The translations under genes were made by a program, and so were the position numbers. DNA of 64,000 nucleotides from Citrobacter sp. JGM124 (GTDB taxonomy: Bacteria > Pseudomonadota > Gammaproteobacteria > Enterobacterales > Enterobacteriaceae), in contig NZ_JAERJD010000007.1 of assembly GCF_018257795.1 (NCBI RefSeq), forward strand, positions 230,976 through 294,975, read 5' to 3'. How positions within the stretch are numbered: position 1 is the stretch's first letter; every line of letters begins with the position of its first letter. The notes beneath the pieces were generated by a model. The model saw only the letters and a list, made by a program, of their open reading frames with translations. It had not been told where the DNA came from and ran no database searches. Below, piece after piece: positions 1 to 9,536 of the stretch.

Positions 1-1155
1 TTCACTATCAGGCTTATTACCAACGAGGATATCAGCCTGGATGGCTGCGCCCATGGCAACCACTTTATCCGGGTCGATAGAGGTGAGTGGCTGGCGGCCA
101 AAAAAATCACCCACTCGTTCACGGACCAGCGGTACACGCGTTGAACCACCGACCATAACGACTTCCAGAATATCTTCGGCCTCAACGCCTGCGTCACGCA
201 AGGCACGACGGCAAGCGAGCAGTGTCCGTTTAACCAAACCGGCAATTAGCGTTTCAAATTGCTCCCGGGTGACCTCAGTCTGCTTACCGGCCAGTTCAAC
301 TTTCACGCTTGGTGCATCGCTAAGGGCGATTTTTGCCGAGGTAGCCGCATCCAGCAATTGACGCTGTAAGCTCAAGTCACCCTGGACATCAATGCCCAGT
401 TTTTCGCCCAGCCAGTCAGCCAGAAGGTGGTCAAAATCATCCCCCCCTAAAGCGGAATCGCCTCCCGTGGCTAATACTTCAAACACACCGCGGCTCAGGC
501 GTAAAATAGAGATATCAAAGGTACCGCCACCTAAGTCATAGACCGCGATAACACCTTCCTGACCGGAATCCAGACCATAGGCTATAGCAGCAGCGGTTGG
601 TTCATTAAGTAAACGTAATACATGTACCCCTGCCAGCCTGGCGGCATCTTTTGTTCCCTGACGCTGGGCATCATCAAAATAGGCTGGGACCGTGATAACC
701 ACACCATCGAGAGGCCCGTCCAGACTTTCCTGAGCACGCTGGATCAGCGTAGCCAGAATATCGGCAGAAACCCGTACCGGATTCAGTAATCCTGCAGGGG
801 TATTGATCAAAGGTAGTCCGCTTTCGCTGGCGCTGAACTGATAAGGAAGATGAGGATAGCGGGTTTGAATATCCACCAGTGAACGCCCCATCAGGCGTTT
901 GACTGAACTGATGGTATTCACCGGATCTTGTGCCGCCTGAGCGCGCGCATCCCAGCCAACACGGTGACTTTCGGATTGATAATGCACGACGGAAGGGAGC
1001 AGATACCGTCCCTCACTGTCTGGCAACGTTTGGGCTTGCCCACTGCGCACGGTGGCAACCAGAGAATGGGTTGTGCCGAGATCAATACCCGCAGCCAGTC
1101 GACGCTGGTGGGGCGCAGCCGCCATTCCTGGCTCACTAATTTGTAATAACGCCAT
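1..1155 (-). CDS. hscA: HscA, Hsp70-type chaperone for Fe-S cluster assembly (partial, N-terminal 385 residues)
   Basis: HscA is a specialised Hsp70 that uses ATP to help release the cluster from the scaffold IscU, together with the J-protein HscB. The frame is open from an ATG at 1153-1155 to the window edge, so only the N-terminal part is present: most of the nucleotide-binding domain, out of about 616 residues in the family. The phosphate-1 loop reads GIDLGTTHS (residues 23-31) and a second loop reads DLGGGTFD. The start [10 protein letters not shown] matches the family. It lies 36 bp after hscB on the same strand, as expected for the isc operon. His at position 30 is Asn in E. coli, but this site varies among Hsp70 proteins. 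Confidence 0.97.
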   Translation of the reverse strand, partial: MALLQISEPGMAAAPHQRRLAAGIDLGTTHSLVATVRSGQAQTLPDSEGRYLLPSVVHYQSESHRVGWDARAQAAQDPVNTISSVKRLMGRSLVDIQTRYPHLPYQFSASESGLPLINTPAGLLNPVRVSADILATLIQRAQESLDGPLDGVVITVPAYFDDAQRQGTKDAARLAGVHVLRLLNEPTAAAIAYGLDSGQEGVIAVYDLGGGTFDISILRLSRGVFEVLATGGDSALGGDDFDHLLADWLGEKLGIDVQGDLSLQRQLLDAATSAKIALSDAPSVKVELAGKQTEVTREQFETLIAGLVKRTLLACRRALRDAGVEAEDILEVVMVGGSTRVPLVRERVGDFFGRQPLTSIDPDKVVAMGAAIQADILVGNKPDSE

Positions 1156-1191
1156 ATTAAACTTCCAAAAATCCAGGCCCTAGATTAGGCA

Positions 1192-1707
1192 TTAAAAATC
1201 GCTGAGCTTCTCTTCGAGTTGTTCTATGTGATGCTGTAATTTATCGAGAAAGCGTAGCTTACGCACAGTATCCGCCGCGAGTGTCCATTCCTGGCTGTCT
1301 AGCTCGCGCACCATTTGCGAACTGCGCGTTTTGACCATGTCAGCAACACGGGTAGCAAAAGCATCGAGCTTGTCACTGTCGCCAGATTGTTCGATACTGT
1401 CCAGCTCTTCACGTAGCTCAAGCTGTTCCATTAAGAAGACGGTATCACGAACAGTGTGCTGCTCATTTGCAAGATCAAAACCATTCAGCAACAGCAAATA
1501 CTCAGCACGTAACAATGGGTGGCGTAATGTTTGCCATGCCTGATTGATCGTTGCAGATTGATTGACGGCCAGGAGCTGCTCCGCCTGAGGGCGGCTGGCA
1601 TATTTGTCAGGGTGGAATTGACGCTGCAATTCTTGGTAACGCGCAGCCAGTTGCTGCATGTCTACAGCGTAGCCTGGTGCTAGTCCAAACAGAGTAAAAT
1701 AATCCAT
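1192..1707 (-). CDS. hscB: HscB, J-domain co-chaperone for Fe-S assembly
   Basis: HscB delivers IscU to HscA and stimulates the HscA ATPase. The N-terminal J domain has the HPD motif at residues 32-34 (HPDKY), and a C-terminal helical domain binds IscU. I chose the ATG at 1705-1707 (MDYFTLFGL), which gives 171 residues, the usual length. A longer frame reaches 1758 but adds 17 residues that the family lacks. It sits between iscA and hscA in the isc operon. Confidence 0.96.
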   Translation of the reverse strand: MDYFTLFGLAPGYAVDMQQLAARYQELQRQFHPDKYASRPQAEQLLAVNQSATINQAWQTLRHPLLRAEYLLLLNGFDLANEQHTVRDTVFLMEQLELREELDSIEQSGDSDKLDAFATRVADMVKTRSSQMVRELDSQEWTLAADTVRKLRFLDKLQHHIEQLEEKLSDF

Positions 1708-1795
1708 AACAGACTCGAGTTTTATCAGGTAAATGCTGAATGGGTTATGTGGAGTCACAGGCTATCTGCTTGCGCGGATAGCCTGCTATGCTGAT

Positions 1796-2119
1796 TCAGA
1801 CGTGGAAGCTTTCGCCGCAGCCACACTCATCTTTCACGTTAGGATTGGTGAACTTAAACCCTTCGTTAAGACCTTCTTTGACAAAGTCGAGTTGGGTTCC
1901 GTTTAAGAATTGCAGACTTTTACCATCGACAACGACTTTTACACCTTTATCTTCAAAGATGGTGTCATCTGCCTGAGGTTCGTCAACAAACTCCAGAACA
2001 TAAGCCATACCGGAACAACCAGAAGTGCGAACGCCTAAGCGTAAACCAAATCCTTTTCCACGATTAACAAGGAAAGAATTCACACGATCTGCAGCACTAT
2101 CGCTGAGGGTAATTGACAT
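1796..2119 (-). CDS. iscA: IscA, A-type Fe-S cluster carrier
   Basis: IscA is a small carrier that binds iron or Fe-S clusters and passes them to target proteins. The 107-residue protein keeps the three conserved cysteines of A-type carriers, Cys35 in TSGCSGMAY and Cys99 and Cys101 in the CGCGESF tail. Its length matches the E. coli protein. It follows iscU in the operon after an unusually long spacer of 138 bp that holds two inverted repeats. Confidence 0.97.
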   Translation of the reverse strand: MSITLSDSAADRVNSFLVNRGKGFGLRLGVRTSGCSGMAYVLEFVDEPQADDTIFEDKGVKVVVDGKSLQFLNGTQLDFVKEGLNEGFKFTNPNVKDECGCGESFHV

Positions 2120-2159
2120 ACCACAACCTCAATCAGATATTATCTCTCGCCATACCTCT

Positions 2160-2248
2160 GTTGCATAAATAACAATGGTATTCATGCAACATCACCTACC
2201 TGAGTAAGCTTTCAGGGACTCCCGAGCTTGCCGTCTGACGACAAGCTC
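2160..2248 (-). other. Two inverted repeats in the iscU-iscA spacer
   Basis: Seen directly: arms of 7 bp at 2160-2166 and 2184-2190, with a further 4 bp (AATA/TATT) pairing inside after one mismatch, and a second hairpin with 7-bp arms at 2224-2230 and 2242-2248 (GAGCTTG/CAAGCTC) that also pairs inside. Neither has a U-run, so they are not ordinary terminators. In the mRNA they would separate iscRSU from iscA-hscBA. A role in processing or differential stability is inference. Confidence 0.5.
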
Positions 2249-2257
2249 TTGCGTCTA

Positions 2258-2644
2258 TTATTTTGAATCACGCTTGCTTTTATAATCCGCAATAGCTGCC
2301 TTGATAGCATCTTCTGCAAGAATTGAGCAGTGAATCTTAACGGGTGGCAACTCAAGTTCGTCAGCGATATCAGTATTTTTAATCGCCTGTGCTTCATCCA
2401 GTGACTTGCCCTTTACCCATTCGGTCAGCAAAGAACTGGACGCGATAGCAGAACCACAGCCATAGGTCTTGAAGCGTGCGTCTTCAATGATACCTTCATT
2501 ATTAACTTTAATCTGCAACTTCATGACATCGCCACAAGCCGGGGCGCCTACCATGCCAGACCCTACGCTGGTATCAGCATTGTCAAAAGAACCCACATTA
2601 CGTGGATTTTCATAATGATCGATTACTTTTTCGCTATAAGCCAT
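2258..2644 (-). CDS. iscU: IscU, Fe-S cluster assembly scaffold
   Basis: IscU is the scaffold on which [2Fe-2S] clusters are built from sulfur given by IscS. The 128-residue protein keeps the cluster ligands Cys37, Cys63 and Cys106, Asp39, and the LPPVK motif (residues 99-103) that HscA recognises. Length and sequence match the family throughout. It lies 27 bp downstream of iscS on the same strand. Confidence 0.98.
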   Translation of the reverse strand: MAYSEKVIDHYENPRNVGSFDNADTSVGSGMVGAPACGDVMKLQIKVNNEGIIEDARFKTYGCGSAIASSSLLTEWVKGKSLDEAQAIKNTDIADELELPPVKIHCSILAEDAIKAAIADYKSKRDSK

Positions 2645-2671
2645 TTTTACTTCTCCTGAGTCCGAAACGGA

Positions 2672-3886
2672 TTAATGATGCGCCCATTCGATGGAATTAA
2701 GATCAACACCCTGCTTAAACATTTCCCACAGAGGAGAAAGATCGCGCAAACGACCGATAGAATTTCTTACCAGTTTAATGGTGTAATCAATCTCTTCTTC
2801 CGTGGTAAAACGGCCTAAAGAGAAACGGATAGAACTGTGTGCCAGTTCATCATTCATACCCAGAGCACGTAACACATAAGAAGGCTCAAGGCTTGCTGAT
2901 GTACAGGCTGAACCAGAAGAGACTGCCAAGTCCTTCAGGGCCATAATCAGAGATTCACCTTCAACATAGTTAAAGCTGACGTTAAGAATAGTCGGAACAC
3001 CATGCTCCAGGTCGCCGTTCAGATACACCTCTTCCATATCTTTCACGCCATCCCATAGACGCTGGCGCAAAGCACCCAGCCGCGCCATTTCCGTTGCCAT
3101 CTCTTCTTTAGCAATACGGTAGGCTTCACCCATACCGACAATCTGATGAACAGGCAATGTACCAGAACGCATACCACGTTCATGACCGCCACCGTGCATC
3201 TGTGCTTCAATGCGGATACGCGGTTTACGACGAACAAACAGGCCACCGATACCTTTAGGACCATAAATTTTATGGCCAGAAAAGGACATCAGATCCACTT
3301 TCAACTGGCTTAAATCAATAGGTAATTTACCCACGCTCTGGGTCGCATCAACATGGAAAACAATGCCACGTGCACGGCACATTTCACCAATAGTCGCGAT
3401 ATCCTGTACCACACCGATTTCGTTGTTAACATGCATAACAGAAACCAGAATAGTGTCATCGCGCATAGCCGCTTCCAGCACTTTCAAGTCAAGGATGCCA
3501 TTAACCTGTGGAGACAGGTAGGTGACTTCAAAGCCTTCGCGCTCTAACTGACGGCAAGTATCCAGCACCGCTTTATGCTCAGTTTTAACGGTAATGACAT
3601 GCTTGCCTTTCTTCTGGTAAAAATTCGCAGCCCCTTTAATCGCCAGGTTATCTGACTCAGTGGCACCAGAAGTAAAGACAATTTCACGTGGATCTGCACC
3701 GATCAAGTCTGCAACTTGATTACGGGCAATATCAACGGCCTCTTCTGCTTGCCAGCCGAAACGGTGTGAGCGAGATGCCGGATTCCCGAAGGTGCCATCC
3801 ATTGTTAAAAACTGCATCATTTTCTGCGCAACACGCGGATCGACCGGTGTGGTAGCAGAGTAGTCGAGGTAAATCGGTAATTTCAT
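2672..3886 (-). CDS. iscS: IscS, cysteine desulfurase
   Basis: IscS is a pyridoxal-phosphate enzyme that turns cysteine into alanine and a protein-bound persulfide, which supplies sulfur for Fe-S clusters and tRNA thiolation. It has 404 residues, the same as E. coli IscS. The PLP lysine lies in [12 protein letters not shown] (Lys206) and the active-site cysteine in [13 protein letters not shown] (Cys328). It is the second gene of the isc operon, about 107 bp after iscR. Confidence 0.98.
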   Translation of the reverse strand: MKLPIYLDYSATTPVDPRVAQKMMQFLTMDGTFGNPASRSHRFGWQAEEAVDIARNQVADLIGADPREIVFTSGATESDNLAIKGAANFYQKKGKHVITVKTEHKAVLDTCRQLEREGFEVTYLSPQVNGILDLKVLEAAMRDDTILVSVMHVNNEIGVVQDIATIGEMCRARGIVFHVDATQSVGKLPIDLSQLKVDLMSFSGHKIYGPKGIGGLFVRRKPRIRIEAQMHGGGHERGMRSGTLPVHQIVGMGEAYRIAKEEMATEMARLGALRQRLWDGVKDMEEVYLNGDLEHGVPTILNVSFNYVEGESLIMALKDLAVSSGSACTSASLEPSYVLRALGMNDELAHSSIRFSLGRFTTEEEIDYTIKLVRNSIGRLRDLSPLWEMFKQGVDLNSIEWAHH

Positions 3887-3993
3887 TGCTCTTAAGCTCC
3901 GTACATCACTTCAATATGAAGAACCAGACTTAAAAGGTTGTAGCCGTTATCAGTTGCGGTCTGCCTGTCTGATTCTAAAATTCGTTTTTCTGC

Positions 3994-4482
3994 TTATGCG
4001 CGCAGTTTTACGTCAATCGCATCCTGAGGACGCAGTGTACGATGATTTTCACTATGCTGACGGTCGGATACATCCAGAACTTCCTGGTGATTAACCAGTT
4101 CACCCAATGTGATATTGTTCAGGAAACCCGTCAGGCGATCACTTAAGTCGCGCCACAGGGCATGAGTCAGACACTTGTCTCCCCCCTGGCAGCCGCCTTT
4201 ACCCTGACAACGCGTGGCATCCACAGATTCATCGACAGCGCTGATCACTTCACCAACGGCGATACTACCGGCTTCTTTACCCAGCAGATAACCACCACCC
4301 GGCCCACGGACACTAGCAACGAGACCATTTTTACGCAGGCGCGAAAATAGCTGCTCCAGGTAAGAAAGCGAAATGCCCTGACGCTCAGAGATGTCGGCCA
4401 GTGGTACTGGACCCGATTCCGAGTTCAATGCGACGTCAAGCATTGCGGTAACGGCATAGCGCCCTTTAGATGTCAGTCTCAT
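3994..4482 (-). CDS. iscR: IscR, Fe-S cluster-sensing Rrf2 regulator
   Basis: IscR carries a [2Fe-2S] cluster and represses the isc operon when clusters are plentiful. The apo form regulates other genes. The 162-residue protein has an N-terminal winged helix (Rrf2 family) and the cluster ligands Cys92, Cys98, Cys104 and His107. Two IscR-type sites lie directly upstream at 4562-4611. It is the first gene of the operon. Confidence 0.97.
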   Translation of the reverse strand: MRLTSKGRYAVTAMLDVALNSESGPVPLADISERQGISLSYLEQLFSRLRKNGLVASVRGPGGGYLLGKEAGSIAVGEVISAVDESVDATRCQGKGGCQGGDKCLTHALWRDLSDRLTGFLNNITLGELVNHQEVLDVSDRQHSENHRTLRPQDAIDVKLRA

Positions 4483-4561
4483 GTCTTACTTAGCCTCAAA
4501 TAGCCCCTCGTTCCGGGGGGTTCCAAAAATGATAGTTCACATAGCAAGAGACAAGTCTGAC

Positions 4562-4611
4562 ATTCCTGAGTGATTTGGTCAACTATTTAACCTAGTAATT
4601 TACTCAAGTAT
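4562..4611 (-). promoter_or_regulatory. Tandem IscR type-1-like sites before iscR
   Basis: Read on the minus strand, ATAGTTGACCAAATCACTCA (from 4586 downwards) closely resembles an IscR site of the E. coli iscR promoter, and ATACTTGAGTAAATTACTAG (from 4611) is a second copy of the same dyad. Both fit the published type-1 pattern of YYGACT, an AT-rich centre, and AGTCRR. This suggests that holo-IscR represses the operon. The outer site touches the stop codon of trmJ. The exact start of transcription was not assigned. Confidence 0.7.
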
Positions 4612-5357
4612 TATTTCTCTGATTTATTATGCTGTTCCAGTGAAGTGAGCATCCCACGGAGGATGTTCAGCTCCTGGCTTTCAGGGCGAGCGCGAGTAAA
4701 CAGACGACGTAATCTGCTCATTACTTGCCCAGGATGGGTCGGACGAATAAAGCCACTATTTGACAGGGCTTTTTCCAGATGGCCGTAAAAACGCTCAAGA
4801 TCGTCGACCAGAGGATAATGCTCCTCTTCCGGATTCTGTTGCGCCTCCTGGCCTTCGTTTTGTGTCGCCAGCCAGGCAATACGAACTTCATAAGCGAGGA
4901 TTTGTACTGCCATCGCCAAATTCAGAGAACTGTATTCAGGGTTTGCCTGAATGGCAACGTGATAGTGGCATTTTTGCAATTCATCATTGGTTAGCCCGAC
5001 ACGCTCACGGCCGAAAACAATCGCCACTGGGGTATTCTGCGCTTCGGTAACGCTTTTAATACCACACTCACGTGGATCAAGCATTGGCCAGGGCAAGGTA
5101 CGGGAACGAGCGCTCGTCCCAACAACCAGGCTACATCCGGCTAATGCTTCATCGAGCGTATCAACAATTTGAGCATTGCCAATCACATCACTGGCACCCG
5201 CCGCCAAAGCTATCGCCTGTGAGTCCGGTCTGACCAATGGATTCACCAGCCAAAGATTGGTTAACCCCATGGTTTTCATTGCGCGGGCTACGGAGCCCAT
5301 ATTGCCAGTATGTGAAGTTTCAACCAGCACAATTCGTACATTTTGCAGCATTATCAT
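4611..5357 (-). CDS. trmJ: TrmJ, tRNA (cytidine/uridine-32-2'-O)-methyltransferase
   Basis: TrmJ is a SPOUT-family enzyme that methylates the ribose of residue 32 in tRNAs using SAM. The protein has the family start [20 protein letters not shown], the motif [12 protein letters not shown], and [14 protein letters not shown] near the C-terminal knot. Two ATGs lie two codons apart (5357 and 5351). The AGG six bases before the first supports 5357, while E. coli homologues begin at the second. It precedes iscR on the same strand and diverges from suhB. Confidence 0.95.
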   Translation of the reverse strand: MIMLQNVRIVLVETSHTGNMGSVARAMKTMGLTNLWLVNPLVRPDSQAIALAAGASDVIGNAQIVDTLDEALAGCSLVVGTSARSRTLPWPMLDPRECGIKSVTEAQNTPVAIVFGRERVGLTNDELQKCHYHVAIQANPEYSSLNLAMAVQILAYEVRIAWLATQNEGQEAQQNPEEEHYPLVDDLERFYGHLEKALSNSGFIRPTHPGQVMSRLRRLFTRARPESQELNILRGMLTSLEQHNKSEK

Positions 5358-5423
5358 TCAAAGCCTGAAGAAGAATATCGTAATATCTTATCATATCATT
5401 GGGACATATTCCGAACGCTCTGC

Positions 5424-5429
5424 TATACT
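5424..5429 (+). promoter_or_regulatory. Likely -10 element of suhB
   Basis: TATACT lies about 43 bp before the suhB start in the divergent trmJ-suhB spacer. No good -35 sequence was seen at standard spacing, so this is a tentative call. Confidence 0.35.
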
Positions 5430-5471
5430 CCGCCGCGTTTTCCGTTCTTTAAAATCCAGTGAGAGAGACCG

Positions 5472-6275
5472 ATGCATCCGATGCTTAACATCGCCGTGCG
5501 CGCTGCGCGCAAGGCGGGCAATTTAATTGCCAAAAGTTACGAAACACCTGACGCTGTTGAAGCTAGCCAAAAAGGCAGCAATGACTTTGTGACTAACATC
5601 GATAAAGAAGCCGAGCGCCTGATTATTGAAGTTATCCGTAAGTCTTATCCAAAACATACCATTATCACCGAAGAAGCTGGTGAACTGGCAGGTGAAGATC
5701 AAGATGTGCAATGGGTTATCGATCCACTGGATGGCACTACTAACTTCATTAAACGTTTACCGCATTTCTCTGTTTCTATCGCGGTGCGTATTAAAGGCCG
5801 CACCGAAGTTGCCGTTGTTTATGATCCTATGCGTAACGAATTGTTCAGTGCTGTCCGTGGTCAGGGCGCGCAACTGAACGGCTACCGCCTGCGTGGCAGT
5901 AATGCACGTGATCTCGACGGCACTGTTCTGGCAACAGGTTTCCCATTCAAACAGAAGCAGTACGCCGCGACTTACATCAATATCATTGGCAAATTGTTTA
6001 CTCAATGTGCTGATTTCCGCCGCACAGGTTCAGCCGCTCTCGATTTAGCTTATGTCGCCTCTGGCCGTGTCGATGGTTTCTTTGAAATTGGTTTGAAGCC
6101 TTGGGATTTCGCTGCAGGAGAACTGCTGGCTCGTGAGTCAGGCAGCCTGGTTTGTGACTTCACTGGTGGCCATAACTACCTGCTGACTGGCAATATTATT
6201 GCCGGTAATCCACGTGTGGTAAAATCAATGCTGGCATTGATGCGTGATGAACTGAGCGAAGCCCTGAAACGCTAA
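5472..6275 (+). CDS. suhB: SuhB, inositol monophosphatase family / transcription antitermination factor
   Basis: SuhB hydrolyses inositol monophosphate in vitro and in E. coli acts as part of the rRNA antitermination complex. The 267 residues match the family length. Metal-site motifs are visible: TEEAGE (Glu67/68), DPLDGTTNF (Asp84, Asp87) and the C-terminal WDFAAGELLARE. It is transcribed divergently from trmJ and ends at a hairpin shared with the convergent transporter gene. Confidence 0.96.
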   Translation: MHPMLNIAVRAARKAGNLIAKSYETPDAVEASQKGSNDFVTNIDKEAERLIIEVIRKSYPKHTIITEEAGELAGEDQDVQWVIDPLDGTTNFIKRLPHFSVSIAVRIKGRTEVAVVYDPMRNELFSAVRGQGAQLNGYRLRGSNARDLDGTVLATGFPFKQKQYAATYINIIGKLFTQCADFRRTGSAALDLAYVASGRVDGFFEIGLKPWDFAAGELLARESGSLVCDFTGGHNYLLTGNIIAGNPRVVKSMLALMRDELSEALKR

Positions 6276-6293
6276 GGTTTACCCTCATGTTCA

Positions 6294-6348
6294 AGTCCTC
6301 TTTGAGGGGACTGGCCTTTATTCAAAGGGGAAATACATTTCCCCTTTG
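6294..6348. terminator. Convergent terminator region after suhB
   Basis: Two hairpins lie between suhB and the convergent transporter gene. The first has 7-bp arms at 6294-6300 and 6306-6312. The second is strong: CAAAGGGG at 6323-6330 pairs with CCCCTTTG at 6341-6348 and extends inward through AAA/TTT. Base runs on both sides are modest. Confidence 0.6.
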
Positions 6349-6360
6349 TCTTTACTGGCC

Positions 6361-7335
6361 TTAAAAAGGACGTATGCCCCGGACTACGGGCTGTAAACTG
6401 TTCCACATGATCAGGGCCGCCACGACCAGGATTACACCTCCAGCCAGTGCCAGCGTTGACCACCCCACCTGTTGCCACAATACCGAACCACGATTTTTGC
6501 TCAGTCTGACAGCCAGAGATCTGCACCCCTGCACCAGCACTGCCAGCCCGGAAAGCGTAAGCGCCGTCCCCACGGCCATCGCGAGGACAGATACTACCCC
6601 CCAGCTAAAAACACCAATAATTTTACTGAACAGCAGCACCATAATGGCTCCTGAACATGGTCGTATTCCCATGGATACGACGACCATCAGGTGAGCACGC
6701 CAGTCATCCCCCGCGTTAAGCTGTTGTTGATTCGGGATATGCTGATGGCCACAACCACAATGTTCGTTATGGGCATGAACGGGAACAAAAGATCGAAATG
6801 TTGACGGTCGGCGGAGCAAGACCCGTAAACGCTGTATGGCACGCCAACAAAGCAATACGCCCAGTCCACCAACCAGTAAATAGCTGCCCTTTTCCAGCCA
6901 AAAGCTGCCAAGATGTAATTGCCGGGAGGATAACTGCAGCACAACCAGCATCACGGTTACCAGGGCAATAGCCACCAGCCCCTGCAACAGTGAAGCGGCA
7001 AAAGTCAGCTTTAAACTTGTTTTCAGTTTTGAGGGGTGTGTCGCAAGCCAGGTAGTAATAACAATTTTACCGTGCCCGGGTCCCAGGGCATGCAATACCC
7101 CATAACTAAAACTTACCGTTAAAAGTGTCCATCCTGCCTTGGCCGGGTTTTCAGCCATCAGACGTAATAGCCCACTCAACTCCTGATTAATAGCGCGCTG
7201 CCACTGAGTCGACTGCATTAAAATTTGCGGCCAATAGACCCAAAGTGAAAAGACAGAGAAAGTCGCCACAACAAGAAAAATCAACAATGGCCACCAGTGG
7301 AAACCCACCCGTTTCAGGGGCGTTATCATTGACAT
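6361..7335 (-). CDS. NicO-family nickel/cobalt transporter, inner membrane
   Basis: The 324-residue protein is mostly hydrophobic, with about six or seven membrane segments starting near residue 14. It has the NicO-type motif HALGPGHGK (residues 82-90), a second motif GIRPCSGAIMVL (223-234), and a His/Cys-rich loop at 187-200 (HAHNEHCGCGHQH) that could bind metal. Related proteins move Ni2+ or Co2+. Direction and substrate cannot be told from the sequence. Its start overlaps the end of the upstream DUF1007 gene by 10 bp, so the two are probably translated together. ATG at 7329 is an alternative start. Confidence 0.85.
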   Translation of the reverse strand: MSMITPLKRVGFHWWPLLIFLVVATFSVFSLWVYWPQILMQSTQWQRAINQELSGLLRLMAENPAKAGWTLLTVSFSYGVLHALGPGHGKIVITTWLATHPSKLKTSLKLTFAASLLQGLVAIALVTVMLVVLQLSSRQLHLGSFWLEKGSYLLVGGLGVLLCWRAIQRLRVLLRRPSTFRSFVPVHAHNEHCGCGHQHIPNQQQLNAGDDWRAHLMVVVSMGIRPCSGAIMVLLFSKIIGVFSWGVVSVLAMAVGTALTLSGLAVLVQGCRSLAVRLSKNRGSVLWQQVGWSTLALAGGVILVVAALIMWNSLQPVVRGIRPF

Positions 7336-7973
7336 TGTAAGGTTACCTGTTGAGCGAATTGCTGGCCTAATGCCATATCTTCCGGTGGGGCGTCTTCTTT
7401 ATCCAGCGCAGCGGCATAAAGTAGCATCTCTTCACTTGGCTCTGGTGTTGCAACAGATATCTGACAACGAGGTGCTAAAGATGGAGGTAAAAAAGCATCT
7501 GTATCATGGTCATATTTCATATCAACATAAAATGAGGGATCAAAAGTCGAAAACGTAAAACGGGTTCCCTCAAGCGCCAGGGGCCTGGCCAGCGGTAATA
7601 CAAAACTAAGCATCGCCTGGTTCCCAACCCGCTCTAACCGATATTCTGGCGGGTTGGAGGTAAACTTCACTTTATTTCCTTGATGCCAGACTTCAGTAAA
7701 ATAATGCTGCGCCAGCACATTAGCCATGACTTCAGCAGCCAGCTTCTTCCAGACAGGGGAATCTGGTGCCGCATCCCCCGCATCATAGAGCAGGTCTGCG
7801 GAGGTGAGGTCATCCATCAACCACTGCATTTTTAGCCCAGTAAACCGTCCCTGATCAATCACTGGGGTCGTTTTAAGGGAAATAAAGCTATGTGGATGGG
7901 CTTGTGCAGGGAATGAAACCAGCCCACTCATTAGCAAGATGAACCCAATAATCAGGCCCCGTTTATCATTCAT
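7326..7973 (-). CDS. DUF1007 family periplasmic protein, partner of the nickel/cobalt transporter
   Basis: I chose the ATG at 7971-7973, preceded by AGAGGA at good spacing, giving 215 residues. A signal peptide of about 25 residues ends in FPAQA, and the mature protein would start with HPHSF, which could bind metal. DUF1007 proteins are often encoded next to NicO-type transporters. Their function is not settled, and a role in handing metal to the permease is inference. A frame extending to 8042 lacks a ribosome site and would bury the signal peptide. Confidence 0.82.
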   Translation of the reverse strand: MNDKRGLIIGFILLMSGLVSFPAQAHPHSFISLKTTPVIDQGRFTGLKMQWLMDDLTSADLLYDAGDAAPDSPVWKKLAAEVMANVLAQHYFTEVWHQGNKVKFTSNPPEYRLERVGNQAMLSFVLPLARPLALEGTRFTFSTFDPSFYVDMKYDHDTDAFLPPSLAPRCQISVATPEPSEEMLLYAAALDKEDAPPEDMALGQQFAQQVTLQCQ

Positions 7974-8059
7974 AGATTCCTCTGGATGAATATTTTTTTC
8001 GTCAGTAAGGCAAAAAGATACACGCCCAAACCGTGTAAGCATTTCACCCCTGGAAACAT

Positions 8060-8155
8060 ATGGTCTGTACCATGTTAAAATCCAGAATGCTTACCGGTTT
8101 TTACTTTCACGATAAGCGAGGCAGGTACACCCTGTCTGTATCTGCCTTGATTATC
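8060..8155. promoter_or_regulatory. Dyad and long inverted repeat between hcaT and the DUF1007 gene
   Basis: ATGGT at 8060-8064 and ACCAT at 8069-8073 form a perfect dyad with a 4-bp gap, about 90 bp upstream of the DUF1007 start, and could be an operator. A larger inverted repeat has outer arms GATAA/TTATC (8111-8115, 8151-8155) and inner 10-bp arms at 8119-8128 and 8138-8147. The latter may end the hcaT transcript, but it has no U-run. Functions are inference. Confidence 0.4.
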
Positions 8156-8161
8156 AAAATA

Positions 8162-9301
8162 CTACGATCTGGCACTGACTTTGGGACGTATAAACAGAGC
8201 GGGCAAGGCTATCAATGCCATGATCCAGAACATCTGCCCTTGCATATGCTGGTACAAATAGCCCGATAGTAAGGTCATAATTGCGATCCCCCCCCCCATT
8301 GCCACCGCTGAATAGACCGATTGCAAACGAATCACTTCATGACCATGGCGAGCCGAGATATAACGCATGGCAGCAAGATGGCAAACGGTGAAACTACCAC
8401 AGTGCATGATTTGCGTGACAATTAACCATGAAAGTTCAGTGCTCGATGCCATTAACCCCCAGCGCAGAATCCCCGTAATACCCGAAAGTAACAGCAAATC
8501 ACGCGTCGTCCAGCGGCGAAAAATTCGATGGCTCAAGGCAAAAATGATAATTTCAGCTACCACACTCAGCGACCACAGGTACCCGACCACCGAGGCAGAG
8601 TAACCTTCACTCTGCCAGTAAATGGCACTGAAACCATAGTAAGCAGCATGAGCCCCCTGCAATAAAGTGGCGCACGCTAAAAATCGCCAGTCGCCGATAA
8701 TCAAACGCTTCCATGACGCCCAACCCATCGTTTCCTGATGGGCGATTTTCCCCTCAGGCATAATCGAGGGACGAAGCATCATACCAATCAGCATTGAGGC
8801 AATACCAATGCTCATTAACACCAGAATCGCCTGATAGCTGAACTCACTCACCAGTTTTCCGGTAATGGCTGACCCAATCACAAATGCCAGCGATCCCCAT
8901 AATCTGACACGGCCATAATCAAGGGGAAACTGGCGCTGCCAGGTTCCTGCCAGGGCATCGGTGAGGGGAACCAAAGGTGAAAAGAAGAGGTTAAAACCAA
9001 CCATAACCATCAGTAACCAGGCTGAGGTCTGGCCGAGCCAAAAGGCCACCATGAAAACAAGAGAGAGTAATGCTAACAGACGTAATGCACTAACCAACCA
9101 GCAAGGATTAGTCACCCTGGGGGCGAGTAATAAGCTCCCGAGAAAACGTGCGATGAGCCCTGCTGCCAGTAAAATGCCGATAGTTTCTGGTGATAAGCCG
9201 ACACCTTCCAGCCACAAACTCCAGAACGGCAAAAAAATGCCGTAACTAAAAAAATAGGTGAAGTAACTCAATGCTAACCAAAGCGTGGATTGAACAACCA
9301 T
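8162..9301 (-). CDS. hcaT: HcaT-like MFS transporter (3-phenylpropionate transporter family)
   Basis: This is a 379-residue major facilitator protein with about 12 membrane segments, close to E. coli HcaT along its length (start MVVQSTLWLALSYFTYFFSY). The substrate in E. coli is assigned as 3-phenylpropionate, but no hca catabolic genes are seen here, so the substrate may differ. I chose the ATG at 9299-9301 because GGGAGG lies 4-5 bases before it. Oddly, the coding strand has ten G in a row (8288-8297, codons for MGGG), a possible slippage tract. Confidence 0.88.
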   Translation of the reverse strand: MVVQSTLWLALSYFTYFFSYGIFLPFWSLWLEGVGLSPETIGILLAAGLIARFLGSLLLAPRVTNPCWLVSALRLLALLSLVFMVAFWLGQTSAWLLMVMVGFNLFFSPLVPLTDALAGTWQRQFPLDYGRVRLWGSLAFVIGSAITGKLVSEFSYQAILVLMSIGIASMLIGMMLRPSIMPEGKIAHQETMGWASWKRLIIGDWRFLACATLLQGAHAAYYGFSAIYWQSEGYSASVVGYLWSLSVVAEIIIFALSHRIFRRWTTRDLLLLSGITGILRWGLMASSTELSWLIVTQIMHCGSFTVCHLAAMRYISARHGHEVIRLQSVYSAVAMGGGIAIMTLLSGYLYQHMQGQMFWIMALIALPALFIRPKVSARS

Positions 9302-9457
9302 GTTTCCTCCCATTTTCAGGGAGCTAGTGTCGGGGATAAGTTATTGTCTTGCAAGTCATCTACGACAATTATGTGGCATATTCACAGGTCATGTGATGAC
9401 CATATTTAAGCAAGTCACGTGGGACTCAGGTATGAAGATTTTCAGCGGCAGGAAAAC

Positions 9458-9485
9458 AAAAAAGCCATCACACCATGGTGATGGC
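9458..9485 (-). terminator. glyA terminator
   Basis: Perfect 8-bp stem GCCATCAC (9464-9471) / GTGATGGC (9478-9485) with a 6-base loop, followed on the minus strand by a run of six U. It lies about 50 bp after the glyA stop. Confidence 0.85.
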
Positions 9486-9536
9486 CTTTTTATTCATCCC
9501 ATGTTTAGCAACATAGGGAAATTACAGGACCAGAAC

